Part shown: one piece after another, positions 6,186 through 14,436 of the stretch
How positions within the stretch are numbered: position 1 is the stretch's first letter
How the letters are laid out: each line of letters starts with the position of its first letter
NCBI GenBank assembly: GCA_900320595.1
Contig: ONSW01000024.1
Coordinates: forward strand, 1-34,372
Direction: 5' to 3'
Origin: an uncultured Eubacteriales bacterium
GTDB lineage: Bacteria; Bacillota; Clostridia; Oscillospirales; Oscillospiraceae
Length of the DNA: 34,372 bases
Translations under genes and position numbers: made by a program
The notes under the pieces: generated by a model
The model's input: only the letters and a program-made list of their open reading frames with translations
What the model was told of the DNA's origin: nothing
Databases searched by the model: none

Positions 6186-7619
6186 TTAAGACAGCTTCCA
6201 GCCGCCTGTTTCACACTCGCCGTGCTCGTTTTCGCCGAGCGTGATGACGTCGCCGCTCTCCGTGACGAAGGCGCAGTGCGTCCCGCCCGCGGCCATCGCG
6301 GCCACGCCGCGCAGAGGAGAGAGGTCGAGCTCCGCGTCGGGGTGGAAGAAGACGGCGTGGACGCGCCCCTGCGCGTCGAGCCCCAGGACCGCGTTGGCCG
6401 AGGCCGCGACCGCGACGATGTCCGTCCATTCGGAGAGGTCGGCGGCGGCGCAGACCGCGCTGCCGTCCTCACGCAGGCCGACGGCATAGCCCGTATTGAC
6501 GGCGATGCCGCACAGATCGTGCAGCTCGTCCGAGCGCGCGCTCTCATGCGAGAGCAGCGCGTCGCCGTCCTCCCGCAGCGCGGCGAGCGCATAGGAGCCG
6601 CCCGAGATCGCCGTGATCTTCGTCCAGTCGGAAAGCGTGGGATAGCCGTTGAAGCCGCAGACGACGACCGTGCCGTCGCGCCTCAGCCCGAAGGTGGCCC
6701 AGTCCGCCGCCGCTATGGCGACGATGTCTCGCCATTCCCCCACCTCGCACTGGCCCTCGTCGCTGCGGCCGGCAGCGACGACCGTGCCGTCCTCGAGAAG
6801 GCCGACGGTGTGGTACGCGCCGGCGCAGATCGCCTTGACATGGCGCCAGGCGCTCACGTCGCATTCGCCATAGCTGTTGTCGCCGCAGGCGAGGACCGTG
6901 CCGTCGCGCCTGAGCGCGGCCGTATGGTAGAACCCGACGGCCACGACGTCCTTCGGCAGGGAATCGCGCTTTTCTTTCAGTTCGTTCCGGTGTGCGACCT
7001 CGGACGGGGAGAGATAGCGCGCCGCGGCCAGCGCCGCGTCGAGATCCCGCCGCCCGCAGATCGTCACCGCAAGCTTCATCGCCCGCTCGCGTGCGTCGGC
7101 GTAATCGCCGAGCTTGTGGAACAGGAGGATGCTCTCGTGGACCTCTCCCTCCCGCTCGAGCGCGTCGGCCTTTTCATAGCGGGCGCGCTGCGCCTCCTCC
7201 GGCGCGTCGGCATAGGCGCCGAGTGCGTCAAAGTGCGCGGCCGCCTCGTCCCAGGCACCGTTTTCCAGCTCCTCTTCCGCCAGGCGGTAGCGCGCCTCGG
7301 CATAGCCCTCGGCTGCGCCGGAGGCGTCGCCGAGCGAGGCATAAAGCGCCGCGGCCTCGCGCCACTCGCCCGCTTCCATGCAGGCGGCCGCTTCGGCAAA
7401 GCTGCAGCGGGTTTCGAACGCTGCGCGCAGCTCCTCGTCTTTGATCCTCGCGGTCAGGGTGGAGGCGCGGGCGGTGTCGCCGCGCGCAAGCGCCTTTTCG
7501 ATCCGTTCCGGAAGGCTTTCCGCCGCGGCAGCGGAAAACGCAAGCGCGGCCGTGAGCAGCAGCGCAAACGCAAGCGTTGAGAGGAAGATCGTCCGTATGA
7601 CCGCTTTTTTCTCGTTCAT
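6186..7619 (-). CDS. Secreted TPR-like plus RCC1-repeat protein
   Basis: The 477-residue protein begins with a signal peptide (hydrophobic residues about 9-32, Ala-rich end). Residues about 35-215 are helical TPR/Sel1-like repeats in which 'LGDYADA'-type turns recur ('SLGDASGAAEGYAEARYRLAEE', 'LGAYADAPEEAQRARYEKA', 'KLGDYADARERAMKLA'). From about residue 225 to the end there are RCC1-type blades of the form W-x-x-I-V-A-I-A-A-G-x-x-H-T-x-G-L-x-x-D-G-T-V-x-A-x-G, about six or seven, enough for a beta-propeller. Such proteins usually bind partners rather than catalyse. It is the last gene of the operon after the MBOAT and DHHW genes, 15 bases behind the latter, so a role in the same surface-modification complex is likely but inferred. 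Confidence 0.8.
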   Translation of the reverse strand: MNEKKAVIRTIFLSTLAFALLLTAALAFSAAAAESLPERIEKALARGDTARASTLTARIKDEELRAAFETRCSFAEAAACMEAGEWREAAALYASLGDASGAAEGYAEARYRLAEEELENGAWDEAAAHFDALGAYADAPEEAQRARYEKADALEREGEVHESILLFHKLGDYADARERAMKLAVTICGRRDLDAALAAARYLSPSEVAHRNELKEKRDSLPKDVVAVGFYHTAALRRDGTVLACGDNSYGECDVSAWRHVKAICAGAYHTVGLLEDGTVVAAGRSDEGQCEVGEWRDIVAIAAADWATFGLRRDGTVVVCGFNGYPTLSDWTKITAISGGSYALAALREDGDALLSHESARSDELHDLCGIAVNTGYAVGLREDGSAVCAAADLSEWTDIVAVAASANAVLGLDAQGRVHAVFFHPDAELDLSPLRGVAAMAAGGTHCAFVTESGDVITLGENEHGECETGGWKLS

Positions 7620-7634
7620 CGTCTCTCCTCCCCG

Positions 7635-8948
7635 CTATGCGATGTCCGCCGCGTCCAGAAAGCGCTCGAGCCGCCAGGAGAAGACCGGCCCGTTGATCGA
7701 GGTCCACTGGCAGGTGATGATGTAAACGTCGTCGACGTCGTAGTATTCCATGTACTCCCGGATGCTCGCGCCGACGAGGTCGAGGTTGTAGTTGTTGTTG
7801 CGCAGATCGGTCTGCAGGATGCTGTCATAATAGGGGAAGAGATAGTAGGCCATCGCAAAGGCATAGCTGTCGGAGATGATCAGCGCGCTGCGGCCGGTAT
7901 GGAAGCCCGTTTCAAACAGGCGGTACGGCCCCTTCGCCCCGCCGAGATACATCGTATAGCCGTGCTGCCTGAAGTTATAAATCTCCGTCGGCTCGCGCTG
8001 TGTCAGGCCGGTGATGCACGAGGCCGTCACCGGCGAGAGGATCCGCGGCACCATCAGGTTTTCGCGCGTGATCGTCATGTCCTTGAGCTGCTCCGGCGTA
8101 TAAGGTCCGTTTCGGATCGTGTCACGCAGATAGTAGTCATAGTCGTAATAATCCGTCGGAGCGTAGCCGAGGTCCTCGACAAAGGCATTCGAAACACGCC
8201 ACGCCGTTTTGACATACCAGTGCAGGTCGCTCGTTGAGAACAGCGCGCCCTCATCCCGGTAAGGCTCAAGAAGCCTGGGCACATTATAGATCTTTACGCC
8301 CCGGTTAAGCAGCGGCTGCATTGCCTCATCAAGATCATAGCCCCAGTCGGCATAGCGGTGCGTGTCGAGCACGTCGTTGGCCACGTCCGAGGCCGGAGAA
8401 TTGACGAGGAAGATCCGGCCGTTTTCGCCCAGCGCTTCGCGGTAGCGGTTGAGCACCGATGCGACATGGGACACGGTCTCGGGCGTGTACTGCTCGATAT
8501 TCTTGACCGTGCCGTCCGCCCGCACGACCCAGAGCGCGGCGCTCTTTGCCTCGGCGGCGGGAAGGGTCTCCTCCTGCTTCGGCGCAGCGGCTGATACAGG
8601 CGCGCTCTCCTCCGGTGCGAAATCATCGATCATGCCAAGCTCTTCGTCAAAGACGCGCCTGGCCTCCTCCTGGGCGTCGGTCCTGCCGAACACGCCCGTC
8701 AGCGCGTTCGACACGGCGATCATCCGCTCGCGCGCGGGGAAGGCGTCGGAGAGATAGTTCTCAAATTCCTCCATATAGCGGCCGGAGGCAACGGCGTCGG
8801 CGCGCAGCTCCGGAAAGGGCTGCAGCGTGCGGTTCTCGGTTTCGGACACGCCGCCGGATCGATCGGCAAAGAGCAGCAGGAAGAGCCCCAGCGTCAGACA
8901 GCCGAGCAGAAGGATATAGTTTTCGGCAAATCGAAGATACTTCTTCAT
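7635..8948 (-). CDS. DHHW/AlgJ-like surface protein, partner of the MBOAT acyltransferase
   Basis: The 437-residue protein has one N-terminal membrane helix (about residues 11-29) followed by an extracellular SGNH-like domain. The early 'SETENRTLQPFPE' and 'FENYLSDAFPARE' stretches are signatures of the DHHW/AlgJ/AlgX group. The family motif appears as 'SDLHWYVKTAW'. A further conserved element is 'ALIISDSYAFAM', where the Ser-Asp resembles the nucleophile block of SGNH esterases. Residues about 105-135 are a Pro/Glu/Ala-rich linker. In known systems such proteins, encoded next to an MBOAT protein, help transfer acyl groups to an exported polymer. It lies 50 bases behind the MBOAT gene. The acceptor polymer cannot be told from the sequence. 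Confidence 0.85.
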   Translation of the reverse strand: MKKYLRFAENYILLLGCLTLGLFLLLFADRSGGVSETENRTLQPFPELRADAVASGRYMEEFENYLSDAFPARERMIAVSNALTGVFGRTDAQEEARRVFDEELGMIDDFAPEESAPVSAAAPKQEETLPAAEAKSAALWVVRADGTVKNIEQYTPETVSHVASVLNRYREALGENGRIFLVNSPASDVANDVLDTHRYADWGYDLDEAMQPLLNRGVKIYNVPRLLEPYRDEGALFSTSDLHWYVKTAWRVSNAFVEDLGYAPTDYYDYDYYLRDTIRNGPYTPEQLKDMTITRENLMVPRILSPVTASCITGLTQREPTEIYNFRQHGYTMYLGGAKGPYRLFETGFHTGRSALIISDSYAFAMAYYLFPYYDSILQTDLRNNNYNLDLVGASIREYMEYYDVDDVYIITCQWTSINGPVFSWRLERFLDAADIA

Positions 8949-8998
8949 GGCAAAAACTCCGTTTTATACCGGTGTCTGCTTTTCATCCGAAAGCAGGA

Positions 8999-10405
8999 TC
9001 AGAAGCGGAAATAGATAAAGGGATTGTAGCTCTGTCCGACGAGAAAAACGAGAGACAGGGCAAAGAGCAGCGCGACGGCGCACGCGCGCACGATCGCGGC
9101 CGTACGCTCGCCGCCGCGGGCGAGCAACAGCCGTTTTGCCGCCGGAACGACGGGCAGCGAAAAGACGAAGGCCACCAGCGGGAAGAGCGACCAGCGCCGC
9201 ATGACCTTCCATGAGGCCGCGTCGCAGAAGGGCAGCGCCGTGCCGCCAAGGGGGAACATCGCGCGCAGCGTGCCGCCGAGAGCGGCGAGGTCGGTCTCAT
9301 AAAAGATCGCCCAGCCGACGACCGCGACAAGGAAGGTCACGGCCCAGCGCAGCGCCTTCGGCGCGCGGTCGAGCACGCGCTTGAAAACCGTGCGCTCCAG
9401 CACGAGCAGCACGCCGAAGTAAAGCCCCCAGATCATAAAGTTCCAGGCCGCGCCGTGCCAGAAGCCCGTCAGCGTCCAGACGATCAGAAGGTTGAGGATC
9501 GTGCGCGCCGCACCGCGGCGGTTGCCGCCGAGGGGGATGTAGACATAGTCGCGGAAAAAGCTGCCGAGCGAGATGTGCCACCGCCGCCAGAACTCCGTGG
9601 CAGACAGGGAGACATAGGGGTAGTTGAAGTTTTCCTTATACCGAAAGCCCAGCACGCGCCCCAACCCGATCGCCATGTCCGAATAGGCGGAAAAGTCGAA
9701 ATAGATCTGCAGCGTGTAGACGAAGGCGTGATACCACGCGCCGGCAAAGCTCGCCGCGGCGCCGGGCATCGCCTCGACCACCGCGCCGCAGAGGTTGGCA
9801 AGCAGCACCTTTTTTGCAAGGCCCGTGACAAAGCGCTCGATCCCGGTGCTGAAATCCTCCACGCTCGTCGTGCGCGCGTCGAGCTGCTGCTCGATGTCGG
9901 CGTACTGGACGATCGGGCCCGCGATCAGCTGGGGGAAGCAGCTGACGTACAGCAGCAGCTTCCAGAAGCTCTTCTGCACGCCCACCTTCCCGCGGTAGAC
10001 GTCGATGGTATAGGTCAGCACCTGGAAGGTGTAAAAGGAGATCCCGATCGGCAGACGGATCTGCGGCGCCGCGACTTTCAGCGAAAGGAGAGCCGCCACG
10101 TTTTCAAAAAGGAACGAGAAATATTTAAAATAAAAGAGCAGCGCAAGCGACACGCCCACGCCGAGCGCGCAGGCCGCCTTGCGCCTGCGCGCATCCGTGG
10201 CCGCGCCGATGGCCCGCGCGCAGAGATAGTTCACCGCCGTCGAGCCGAGCATCGCCAGCACGCACACCGGCTCGCCCCAGGCGTAGAACAGCAGCGACGC
10301 CGCGACCAGCACCGCGTTTTTCCCTCTCAGCCCCGGCGCCAGAAAGTACAGAAGCAGCACGATCGGCAGAAAGAGCAGCAGAAAGGTCATACTTGAAAAA
10401 ACCAC
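8999..10405 (-). CDS. MBOAT-family O-acyltransferase (AlgI/DltB-like)
   Basis: The 468-residue polytopic membrane protein has about ten hydrophobic segments. Conserved MBOAT/AlgI features are present: 'FNYPYVSLSATEFWRRWHIS', 'RDYVYIPLGGNR' and 'TLTGFWHGAAWNFMIWG', whose His is the catalytic residue of the family. It would pass an acyl group, probably acetyl, across the membrane to the partner protein encoded next. I chose the GTG at 10405 because GGAGGATGAC stands directly upstream and because the resulting N-terminus VVFSSMTFLLLFLPIVLLL matches the usual MVFSS..F start of this family; an ATG five codons later is less well placed. It is the first gene of a three-gene operon with the DHHW and RCC1/TPR genes. 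Confidence 0.93.
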   Translation of the reverse strand: MVFSSMTFLLLFLPIVLLLYFLAPGLRGKNAVLVAASLLFYAWGEPVCVLAMLGSTAVNYLCARAIGAATDARRRKAACALGVGVSLALLFYFKYFSFLFENVAALLSLKVAAPQIRLPIGISFYTFQVLTYTIDVYRGKVGVQKSFWKLLLYVSCFPQLIAGPIVQYADIEQQLDARTTSVEDFSTGIERFVTGLAKKVLLANLCGAVVEAMPGAAASFAGAWYHAFVYTLQIYFDFSAYSDMAIGLGRVLGFRYKENFNYPYVSLSATEFWRRWHISLGSFFRDYVYIPLGGNRRGAARTILNLLIVWTLTGFWHGAAWNFMIWGLYFGVLLVLERTVFKRVLDRAPKALRWAVTFLVAVVGWAIFYETDLAALGGTLRAMFPLGGTALPFCDAASWKVMRRWSLFPLVAFVFSLPVVPAAKRLLLARGGERTAAIVRACAVALLFALSLVFLVGQSYNPFIYFRF

Positions 10406-10432
10406 GTCATCCTCCAGGAAAAGAGTCGTTTC

Positions 10433-10461
10433 ATTATAAACCGTCCCGGCCGTAAAATGAA
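10433..10461 (-). promoter_or_regulatory. Probable promoter of the MBOAT operon
   Basis: A perfect TATAAT -10 (10438-10433 on the minus strand) has only a weak -35 (TTCATT, 10461-10456) at a 17-base spacing. The predicted start is near 10426, about 20 bases before the GTG. The weak -35 suggests low activity or the need for an activator. Confidence 0.5.
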
Positions 10462-10472
10462 GTCCTTTTACC

Positions 10473-10504
10473 AAAAAAAGCCCCGTTTTTTCAAAAACGG
10501 GGCT
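10473..10504 (-). terminator. Terminator of the C69 dipeptidase gene
   Basis: AGCCCCGTTTTT and AAAAACGGGGCT form a 12-bp stem with a two-base gap. A run of T residues follows on the minus strand. It lies 15 bases after the dipeptidase stop codon and upstream of the MBOAT promoter. Confidence 0.85.
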
Positions 10505-10518
10505 CTGGTCCTTGTCGC

Positions 10519-11979
10519 TTAGTTGTCCGCGCGGTTGAAGCCGTTTTTCATATGCATGCTCGACTCGTAAAGCACCTTGCCAAGCGTATCGGTGGTCTGC
10601 TCGCGCGCCATTTTGCACAGCTTTTCGTTGGCCTCGGCGGCAAGAGAGAAGTCGCCGGTCTCGGCCATGCGGCGGTCATACTCGCGCACGATCCGGCGTC
10701 CCTGGGTCATGACGGCGTTTTCATAGCGCTCGATCTGCTGGATGCAGCTCGGGTAATCGTGGTCGGCCAGCGCGCCGATCAGCCGGCTTGCCCAATAGTA
10801 GTTCTCGGTCGAGACGTCGAGCGTCACATTCGAAAGATATTTCGGCAGCTTCGGCACGTTCGGGTATACGGGCAGCATCGCGGCAAAGGCCGTCGAGCCG
10901 AAGCAGATCCACTCGATCCCCCGGATCGCCTCCGGCATGCCGGGACGGATCTGGCAGATCGACGTGACGCCGGTGCGGTTGATGCCGATCGAGCGGTACT
11001 TGCCCCGCTTGCCGGTATCGCGGCCGAGATAGGGATCGAATTCCGTGCCCTGATAGTGGCCGGAGAGCATATACTTCACGTCCTCCACGGCAACCTTGCG
11101 GTCGGGCACGAAGGACCAGGGGATGTTGTCGCTCTCGGGCGTGAACTCCGTATTTTCGCCCTCCCAGCGGTGGGAATACGGCGTGAGATACCGTCCCATG
11201 AACCAGGCGCGCGGGGTGTTGTAGATGTGGTCCATGTCGGTGTGCGAGCCGAAGATATCGCGCGGGTTGAACGCGCCGTTCCGGTTGAGATCCAGGTCGT
11301 TTTCCGTGATGAAGTCCCGCAGGTCCTTCGAGCAGAGATGCGCCTTCCCCGCGCCGAGCGCGTCGTCAAGATCAAAGGCGTCCATGCCGAACTGGTTGGG
11401 GTTGACGACGACCACGTCGTCCGGCACGCGGCGCGCCATCCAGTGGCGGCCGCCGATGGTCTCCATCCACCAGACCTCGTTTTCATCGTTGAAGGCGATG
11501 CCGTTGGATTCATAGGTGCCGTACTGCTCGAGAAGCGCAGCGAGTCTCTCCACGCCCTCGCGGGCGGTGCGGATATAGGGCAGCACGAGCAGAACGATGT
11601 CCTCCTCGCCGATGCCGCCGGGGATCTCCTTTTTGCGGCCCTCGGCCTTTTGCAGCACGACGAGCGGATCGGCCGCAAGGACGCGGGGGTTGGAGGTGAT
11701 GGTTTCGGTCGCGGTCATGCCGACGCCGGCTTCGTTGATGCCGGTGGCGGCCCAGACGCCGTTTTTGGGGTCTACGCTGGGACAGGCCGTGCAGCGCATT
11801 GCCCCCTCCTCCAGCGGGATCGTAACATGGGACAGGACGCTTTTGTATGTTGTTTTCCCCTTCTTCGGCTCGAGCACGATCATCTTTTTGACGTCGAAAT
11901 GCCCGTCGTCCGTGCGGGCGATCATCGTCGAGCGGTCGTTGGATGCGGCCTTGCCGACCAGAACGGTTGTGCAGGACAT
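10519..11979 (-). CDS. C69-family dipeptidase (PepD type, Ntn-hydrolase)
   Basis: The 486-residue protein begins M-S-C-T-T-V-L-V-G. In this family the early Cys becomes the catalytic N-terminal nucleophile after removal of the leading residues. Other family signs are 'ASNDRSTMIARTDDGH', 'GINEAGVGMTATETI', 'DENEVWWMETIGGRHWMARRVPDD' and the later 'GRYLTPYSHRWEG'. It most likely hydrolyses dipeptides in the cytoplasm, since no signal peptide is present. The ATG at 11979 has AAGGAGG eight bases upstream; an in-frame ATG at 12021 overlaps the promoter and has none. It is transcribed divergently from the Sel1-repeat gene, with the two promoters back to back in about 140 bases. It ends at its own terminator. 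Confidence 0.93.
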   Translation of the reverse strand: MSCTTVLVGKAASNDRSTMIARTDDGHFDVKKMIVLEPKKGKTTYKSVLSHVTIPLEEGAMRCTACPSVDPKNGVWAATGINEAGVGMTATETITSNPRVLAADPLVVLQKAEGRKKEIPGGIGEEDIVLLVLPYIRTAREGVERLAALLEQYGTYESNGIAFNDENEVWWMETIGGRHWMARRVPDDVVVVNPNQFGMDAFDLDDALGAGKAHLCSKDLRDFITENDLDLNRNGAFNPRDIFGSHTDMDHIYNTPRAWFMGRYLTPYSHRWEGENTEFTPESDNIPWSFVPDRKVAVEDVKYMLSGHYQGTEFDPYLGRDTGKRGKYRSIGINRTGVTSICQIRPGMPEAIRGIEWICFGSTAFAAMLPVYPNVPKLPKYLSNVTLDVSTENYYWASRLIGALADHDYPSCIQQIERYENAVMTQGRRIVREYDRRMAETGDFSLAAEANEKLCKMAREQTTDTLGKVLYESSMHMKNGFNRADN

Positions 11980-12016
11980 GCGTTTTTCCTCCTTGTTTCG
12001 ATGGCTTTCGTCTTGC

Positions 12017-12045
12017 ATCATAGCACACTTTCAAAACCGCGACAA
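12017..12045 (-). promoter_or_regulatory. Promoter of the C69 dipeptidase gene
   Basis: On the minus strand: TTGTCG (12045-12040), 17 bases, TATGAT (12022-12017), with TGC before the -10. The predicted start is near 12010. Confidence 0.7.
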
Positions 12046-12061
12046 CTTCTTTTCGGAAGCG

Positions 12062-12090
12062 TTGTCATCGGCGGGAAAAAGTGTTATTCT
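12062..12090 (+). promoter_or_regulatory. Promoter of the Sel1-repeat gene
   Basis: TTGTCA (12062-12067), 17 bases, TATTCT (12085-12090). The -35 boxes of this and the divergent dipeptidase promoter are only 16 bases apart, so one regulator could influence both. Confidence 0.55.
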
Positions 12091-12121
12091 CATAATAAGA
12101 ACGATCTATGGGAGATCTCAC

Positions 12122-14389
12122 ATGGACGAGAACAGAACGAATTCATCTGAATACGAAGCGGCGCCGGAGCAGGTCGTCTTCTTCTCGCCGGAATTTCTGC
12201 AGGCTGCCCAGCAGAAGCAGGACCGGCTCGGCGCGATCCGCGCGGCGGCCGAAAGCGGCGACGCGGCCGCGCTCTTTGAGCTGGGCGTCTATTCGCTCGG
12301 CGAGCTCGGCGGGCAGCCGCGCGACGCCGAGGAGGCCTTCCGCTGCCTCTCCCGGCTGCCGCACGACAACGCGGCGGGGCTGTTTTATCTCTCCTATTGC
12401 TATGATATGGGCGTAGGCACGGAGCGCGACCTGAACAAGGCGGCCGCGCTGCTCTCGGAGTCGTCCGAGCTCGGCTACGCTCCCGCTATCAGTGCGCTGG
12501 GGCTGTGCTTTGAAAACGGCCGCGGCGTCGAGCGCGACGAGAAAAAGGCCGCGGAGCTCTATGCCCGGGCCGCCGAGCAGGACTATCCCCCCGCGATCTG
12601 CAACCTCGCGGTCTGTTACCGCGCCGGGATCGGCGTGGAGCAGGATCTCATCCGTGCAGCCTCGCTCTTTTCCCGCGCCGCCGAGCTGCACTTTCCCCGC
12701 GCGCAGCAGCTGCTTGGCGTGTGCTACGAGTTCGGCGAGGGCGTGCCGCTCGATCTGAAAAAGGCCTTTCTCCTCTATGAGGAGGCAGCGCGCCAGGACT
12801 ATCCGGAGGGGATCTGCTCGCTGGGCGTGATGTACTTCAACGGCCGCGGCTGCGAGGAGGACAGGGAAAAGGCCTTCTCCCTCTTCCGCCGGGCAGCCGA
12901 CATGGGACTTGTGCGCGCCCAGTTCATCACGGCGCGCTGCTATGACAACGGCGACGGCGTCGCGCCCGATCCCGCCGGGGCCTTTCGCTATTACACGCTT
13001 GCCGCGGACGGCGGCCACAGCGACGCGATGTTCCTCGCGGGGCTCTGCTGCGCCGCCGGCCAGGGCACCGAGCGCGATCCGGCGCGGGCCGCAGCCTTCT
13101 GGCAGCGCGGCGCAGAGGCGGGAAACGTACGCGCAATGGCGCACCTCGGCGTCTGCTATGAGGCCGGGCGCGGCGTGGAGGAGGATATGGAAAAGGCCGT
13201 CGCCCTCTACCGCGAGGCCGCGGAGAAGGGCGGCGCGGAGGGGCAGTGCGATCTCGGCGCGCTCTACCGCGAAGGCGTGGGCGTGGAGCAGAACGACGAA
13301 ACGGCCGTAGCGCTCTTCGAAAAGGCGGCGGCGCAGGGGCTGCCGCGCGCGCAGTTCCTGCTTGGGCTGCACTGTGAGGTCGGCCGCGGGATCGAAAAGG
13401 ACCGCGAAAGGGCCGCCTCGCTCTATCGTGCGGCATCCGCGCAGGGCTATGTGCCCGCCACGCGGGCGCTCGGCGTTTGCTATGAATGCGGCATCGGCGT
13501 GGAAAAAAACATGCAACGCGCCTTTGAGTTGTTCTCCCGGGCAGCGGAAGGCAAAGATACGCTCGCGACCTATTATCTTGCCAACTTTTACTTCGTCGAA
13601 TATGAGCCGGTTGAGGATGTACATCGTGCCGCCGAATTGTATCGTATCGCTGCGGAGGACGGTCACGGCGGCGCCCAATGCCAGTATGCCTACTGTCTTA
13701 GAAAAGGTGTCGGCGTTGAGCAGGACGCTGCGGCCGCAGCGTCCTGGTATGAAAAAGCTGCCGAGCAGGGCGAGGGCAACGCTCTGTATAATCTCGGGCG
13801 GATGCTGGAAGATGGCGAGGGCGTTCCGCGCGATCCATCCCGCGCCGCAAAGCTTTACCGCCTTGGGGCAGAGGCCGGAGACAAGTTTGCCATGCATGAA
13901 CTGGGCAGAGTCTATCGGGACGGCATCGGCATCAAGCGAGACAAAAAGCAGGCTTCTTTCTGGTTTGAGAAGGCCGCTGAGGCAGGATATCCGGATCCCG
14001 GCGCGATCACCAGGCAGCGGCAGCACGCCAATGCCGTGGGGCACTGGATGCTGCGCGTGTGCGCCGACGCCGCCCTTGCCGGCTGCTTCCTCGCGGGGGT
14101 GACCGGGCTTTCGTATCCGCGCAGCCGCGAGGATCTCATCGGCGCGGTCTACCTCGGCACGGTTGCGCTGATCTTCCACGCGCTGGCGCTCTATATGCGG
14201 CCGAAGGAACGAAAACGCGCGCCGCGCGCCGTCCACATCGTGCTCGGCGCGGTGCTTGTGATCCTGCTTCTTGCCATTCTCAGCGTGTTCTGGGGCGGCG
14301 GGGTCGTCGATCCGGAGGACATCTGGATCATCGGCTGGATCGCCGCGATCGCCGCGCTGGCCCTCTACCGCGCGTTTCGAAAACGATAA
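12122..14389 (+). CDS. Large Sel1-repeat (SLR/TPR-like) membrane protein
   Basis: The 755-residue protein has about 16 consecutive 36-residue Sel1-like repeats of the form A-x-x-x-L-G-x-C-Y-E-x-G-x-G-V-E-x-D-x-x-K-A-A-x-L-Y-x-x-A-A-E-x-G (about residues 45-625). A C-terminal membrane region with four or so helices follows (about 640-750), ending 'LYRAFRKR'. There is no signal peptide, so the repeats probably face the cytoplasm. SLR proteins are scaffolds for protein-protein contacts; no enzymatic function is visible. The ATG at 12122 has GGGAGAT upstream. The segment about 13500-14030 (end of repeat 12 to repeat 16) is clearly less GC-rich than the rest, and repeat 13 is degenerate ('FYFVEYEPVED'), which hints at a mosaic origin. 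Confidence 0.88.
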   Translation: MDENRTNSSEYEAAPEQVVFFSPEFLQAAQQKQDRLGAIRAAAESGDAAALFELGVYSLGELGGQPRDAEEAFRCLSRLPHDNAAGLFYLSYCYDMGVGTERDLNKAAALLSESSELGYAPAISALGLCFENGRGVERDEKKAAELYARAAEQDYPPAICNLAVCYRAGIGVEQDLIRAASLFSRAAELHFPRAQQLLGVCYEFGEGVPLDLKKAFLLYEEAARQDYPEGICSLGVMYFNGRGCEEDREKAFSLFRRAADMGLVRAQFITARCYDNGDGVAPDPAGAFRYYTLAADGGHSDAMFLAGLCCAAGQGTERDPARAAAFWQRGAEAGNVRAMAHLGVCYEAGRGVEEDMEKAVALYREAAEKGGAEGQCDLGALYREGVGVEQNDETAVALFEKAAAQGLPRAQFLLGLHCEVGRGIEKDRERAASLYRAASAQGYVPATRALGVCYECGIGVEKNMQRAFELFSRAAEGKDTLATYYLANFYFVEYEPVEDVHRAAELYRIAAEDGHGGAQCQYAYCLRKGVGVEQDAAAAASWYEKAAEQGEGNALYNLGRMLEDGEGVPRDPSRAAKLYRLGAEAGDKFAMHELGRVYRDGIGIKRDKKQASFWFEKAAEAGYPDPGAITRQRQHANAVGHWMLRVCADAALAGCFLAGVTGLSYPRSREDLIGAVYLGTVALIFHALALYMRPKERKRAPRAVHIVLGAVLVILLLAILSVFWGGGVVDPEDIWIIGWIAAIAALALYRAFRKR

Positions 14390-14395
14390 AAACGC

Positions 14396-14425
14396 AAAAC
14401 AGCCACCCGGACGGGTGGCTGTTTT
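14396..14425. terminator. Shared bidirectional terminator between the Sel1 gene and asd
   Basis: AAAACAGCCACCC, a GGAC loop and GGGTGGCTGTTTT form a perfect 13-bp stem with A residues on one side and T residues on the other. It lies seven bases after the Sel1 stop codon and 12 bases after the asd stop codon, so it can serve both converging genes. Confidence 0.9.
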
Positions 14426-14436
14426 CTTTCTTTATT

